The notes under the pieces are model-generated. The model saw only the letters and a program-made list of their open reading frames with translations, was not told where the DNA came from and searched no databases. The position numbers and the translations under genes were made by a program. Source: Chthoniobacter flavus (GTDB lineage: Bacteria > Verrucomicrobiota > Verrucomicrobiia > Chthoniobacterales > JACTMZ01). From it: DNA of 38,939 nucleotides. Below are positions 38,738 through 38,939 of the stretch, in pieces (the first letter of the stretch is position 1; each line of letters starts with the position of its first letter). The DNA lies in assembly GCA_945871065.1 (NCBI GenBank), contig CAMBUL010000018.1, positions 1 through 38,939 on the forward strand, given 5' to 3'.

Positions 38738-38849
38738 GGTGCGAGCGATGAACTCCTGAGGAAGCCGGTGGAATAATTGGTTCTTTTCAAGAAGGGACTA
38801 TCCATTGGCCAGAGTCTTGGAGCGAGAGCCAATGCCCCCCCTCTGGCGC

Positions 38850-38920
38850 CCCGTATTCGCTCCGCCTCTACGTCGGCCTCCGCTACGCTCCGGCCTCCTG
38901 CGAGGCGGAGCGAATACGGG
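38850..38920. repeat. 19-bp perfect inverted repeat
   Basis: CCCGTATTCGCTCCGCCTC (38850-38868) and its reverse complement (38902-38920) enclose 33 bp with further GC-rich inverted segments. It could be an IS end, a dispersed palindromic repeat or a terminator; the window ends 19 bp later. Confidence 0.85.
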
Positions 38921-38939
38921 TGTCAAGCCCGATAAGACC

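Larger units (their letters stand above)
37578..38805 (-). mobile_element. Insertion sequence with rve/DDE transposase (ISNCY/IS1202-like)
   Basis: The core is the transposase gene at 37625-38737. Left of it lie two 17-bp direct repeats (37578-37594 and 37601-37617), which may be subterminal transposase sites. I could not find matching terminal inverted repeats or target duplications, so both ends are approximate. Confidence 0.55.

Overview
The window is GC-rich bacterial chromosome, densely packed with host genes and interrupted by one clear integrative element and one insertion sequence. The mix of genes suggests the Verrucomicrobiota/PVC group: a long (about 400 aa) IspH, a MECR-type enoyl reductase, and an ECF sigma factor followed by a non-zinc membrane anti-sigma candidate and an HtrA-like protein. 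This rests on gene style only, with no marker alignment.

Host part 1 (1-6114): aat (cut by the left edge) diverges from cysI. ispH converges on cysI and is followed by a hypothetical protein, a proline-rich membrane protein, a tandem CDGSH protein and a lipoprotein.

Integrative element (6115-15343, about 9.2 kb): it sits in the 3' end of tRNA-Gly(GCC) and is bounded by perfect 34-bp direct repeats. It carries a tyrosine integrase, an HNH endonuclease with four Cys-rich fingers, a repressor divergent from a compact operon (AlpA/Xis-like protein, small protein, TOPRIM primase, RepA-like helicase, two small proteins) and two related proteins resembling phage small terminase. No capsid, tail, portal, large terminase or conjugation gene was seen. 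The layout resembles phage-inducible chromosomal islands, so this is the best candidate for an undescribed system: a probable phage satellite of this bacterial group. The sequence also shows paired integrase arm-type sites near both ends, a twin-operator switch with a probably leaderless repressor mRNA, and clustered TCGTTTCC repeats that may mark an origin.

Host part 2 (15317-23651): tRNA-Gly(GCC), a TPR membrane protein, a phosphopantetheinyl transferase with an SDR epimerase, then a dciA-like gene and a HAD-FolB fusion. These are followed by a ferredoxin, chrA, an S9 peptidase and tRNA-Gly(CCC).

Host part 3 (23652-37498): an AT-richer stretch with a secreted AOC-barrel-like protein, two hypothetical proteins, a periplasmic thioredoxin, gatCA, a MECR-like reductase divergent from accA, the sigma / anti-sigma / HtrA pseudoprotease operon, purine nucleoside phosphorylase, fabF, a tonB-exbD-exbB cluster and rplU-rpmA with a clear promoter and terminator.

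Right edge (about 37578-38939): an rve/DDE transposase gene inserted just upstream of the rplU promoter, and a long perfect inverted repeat.
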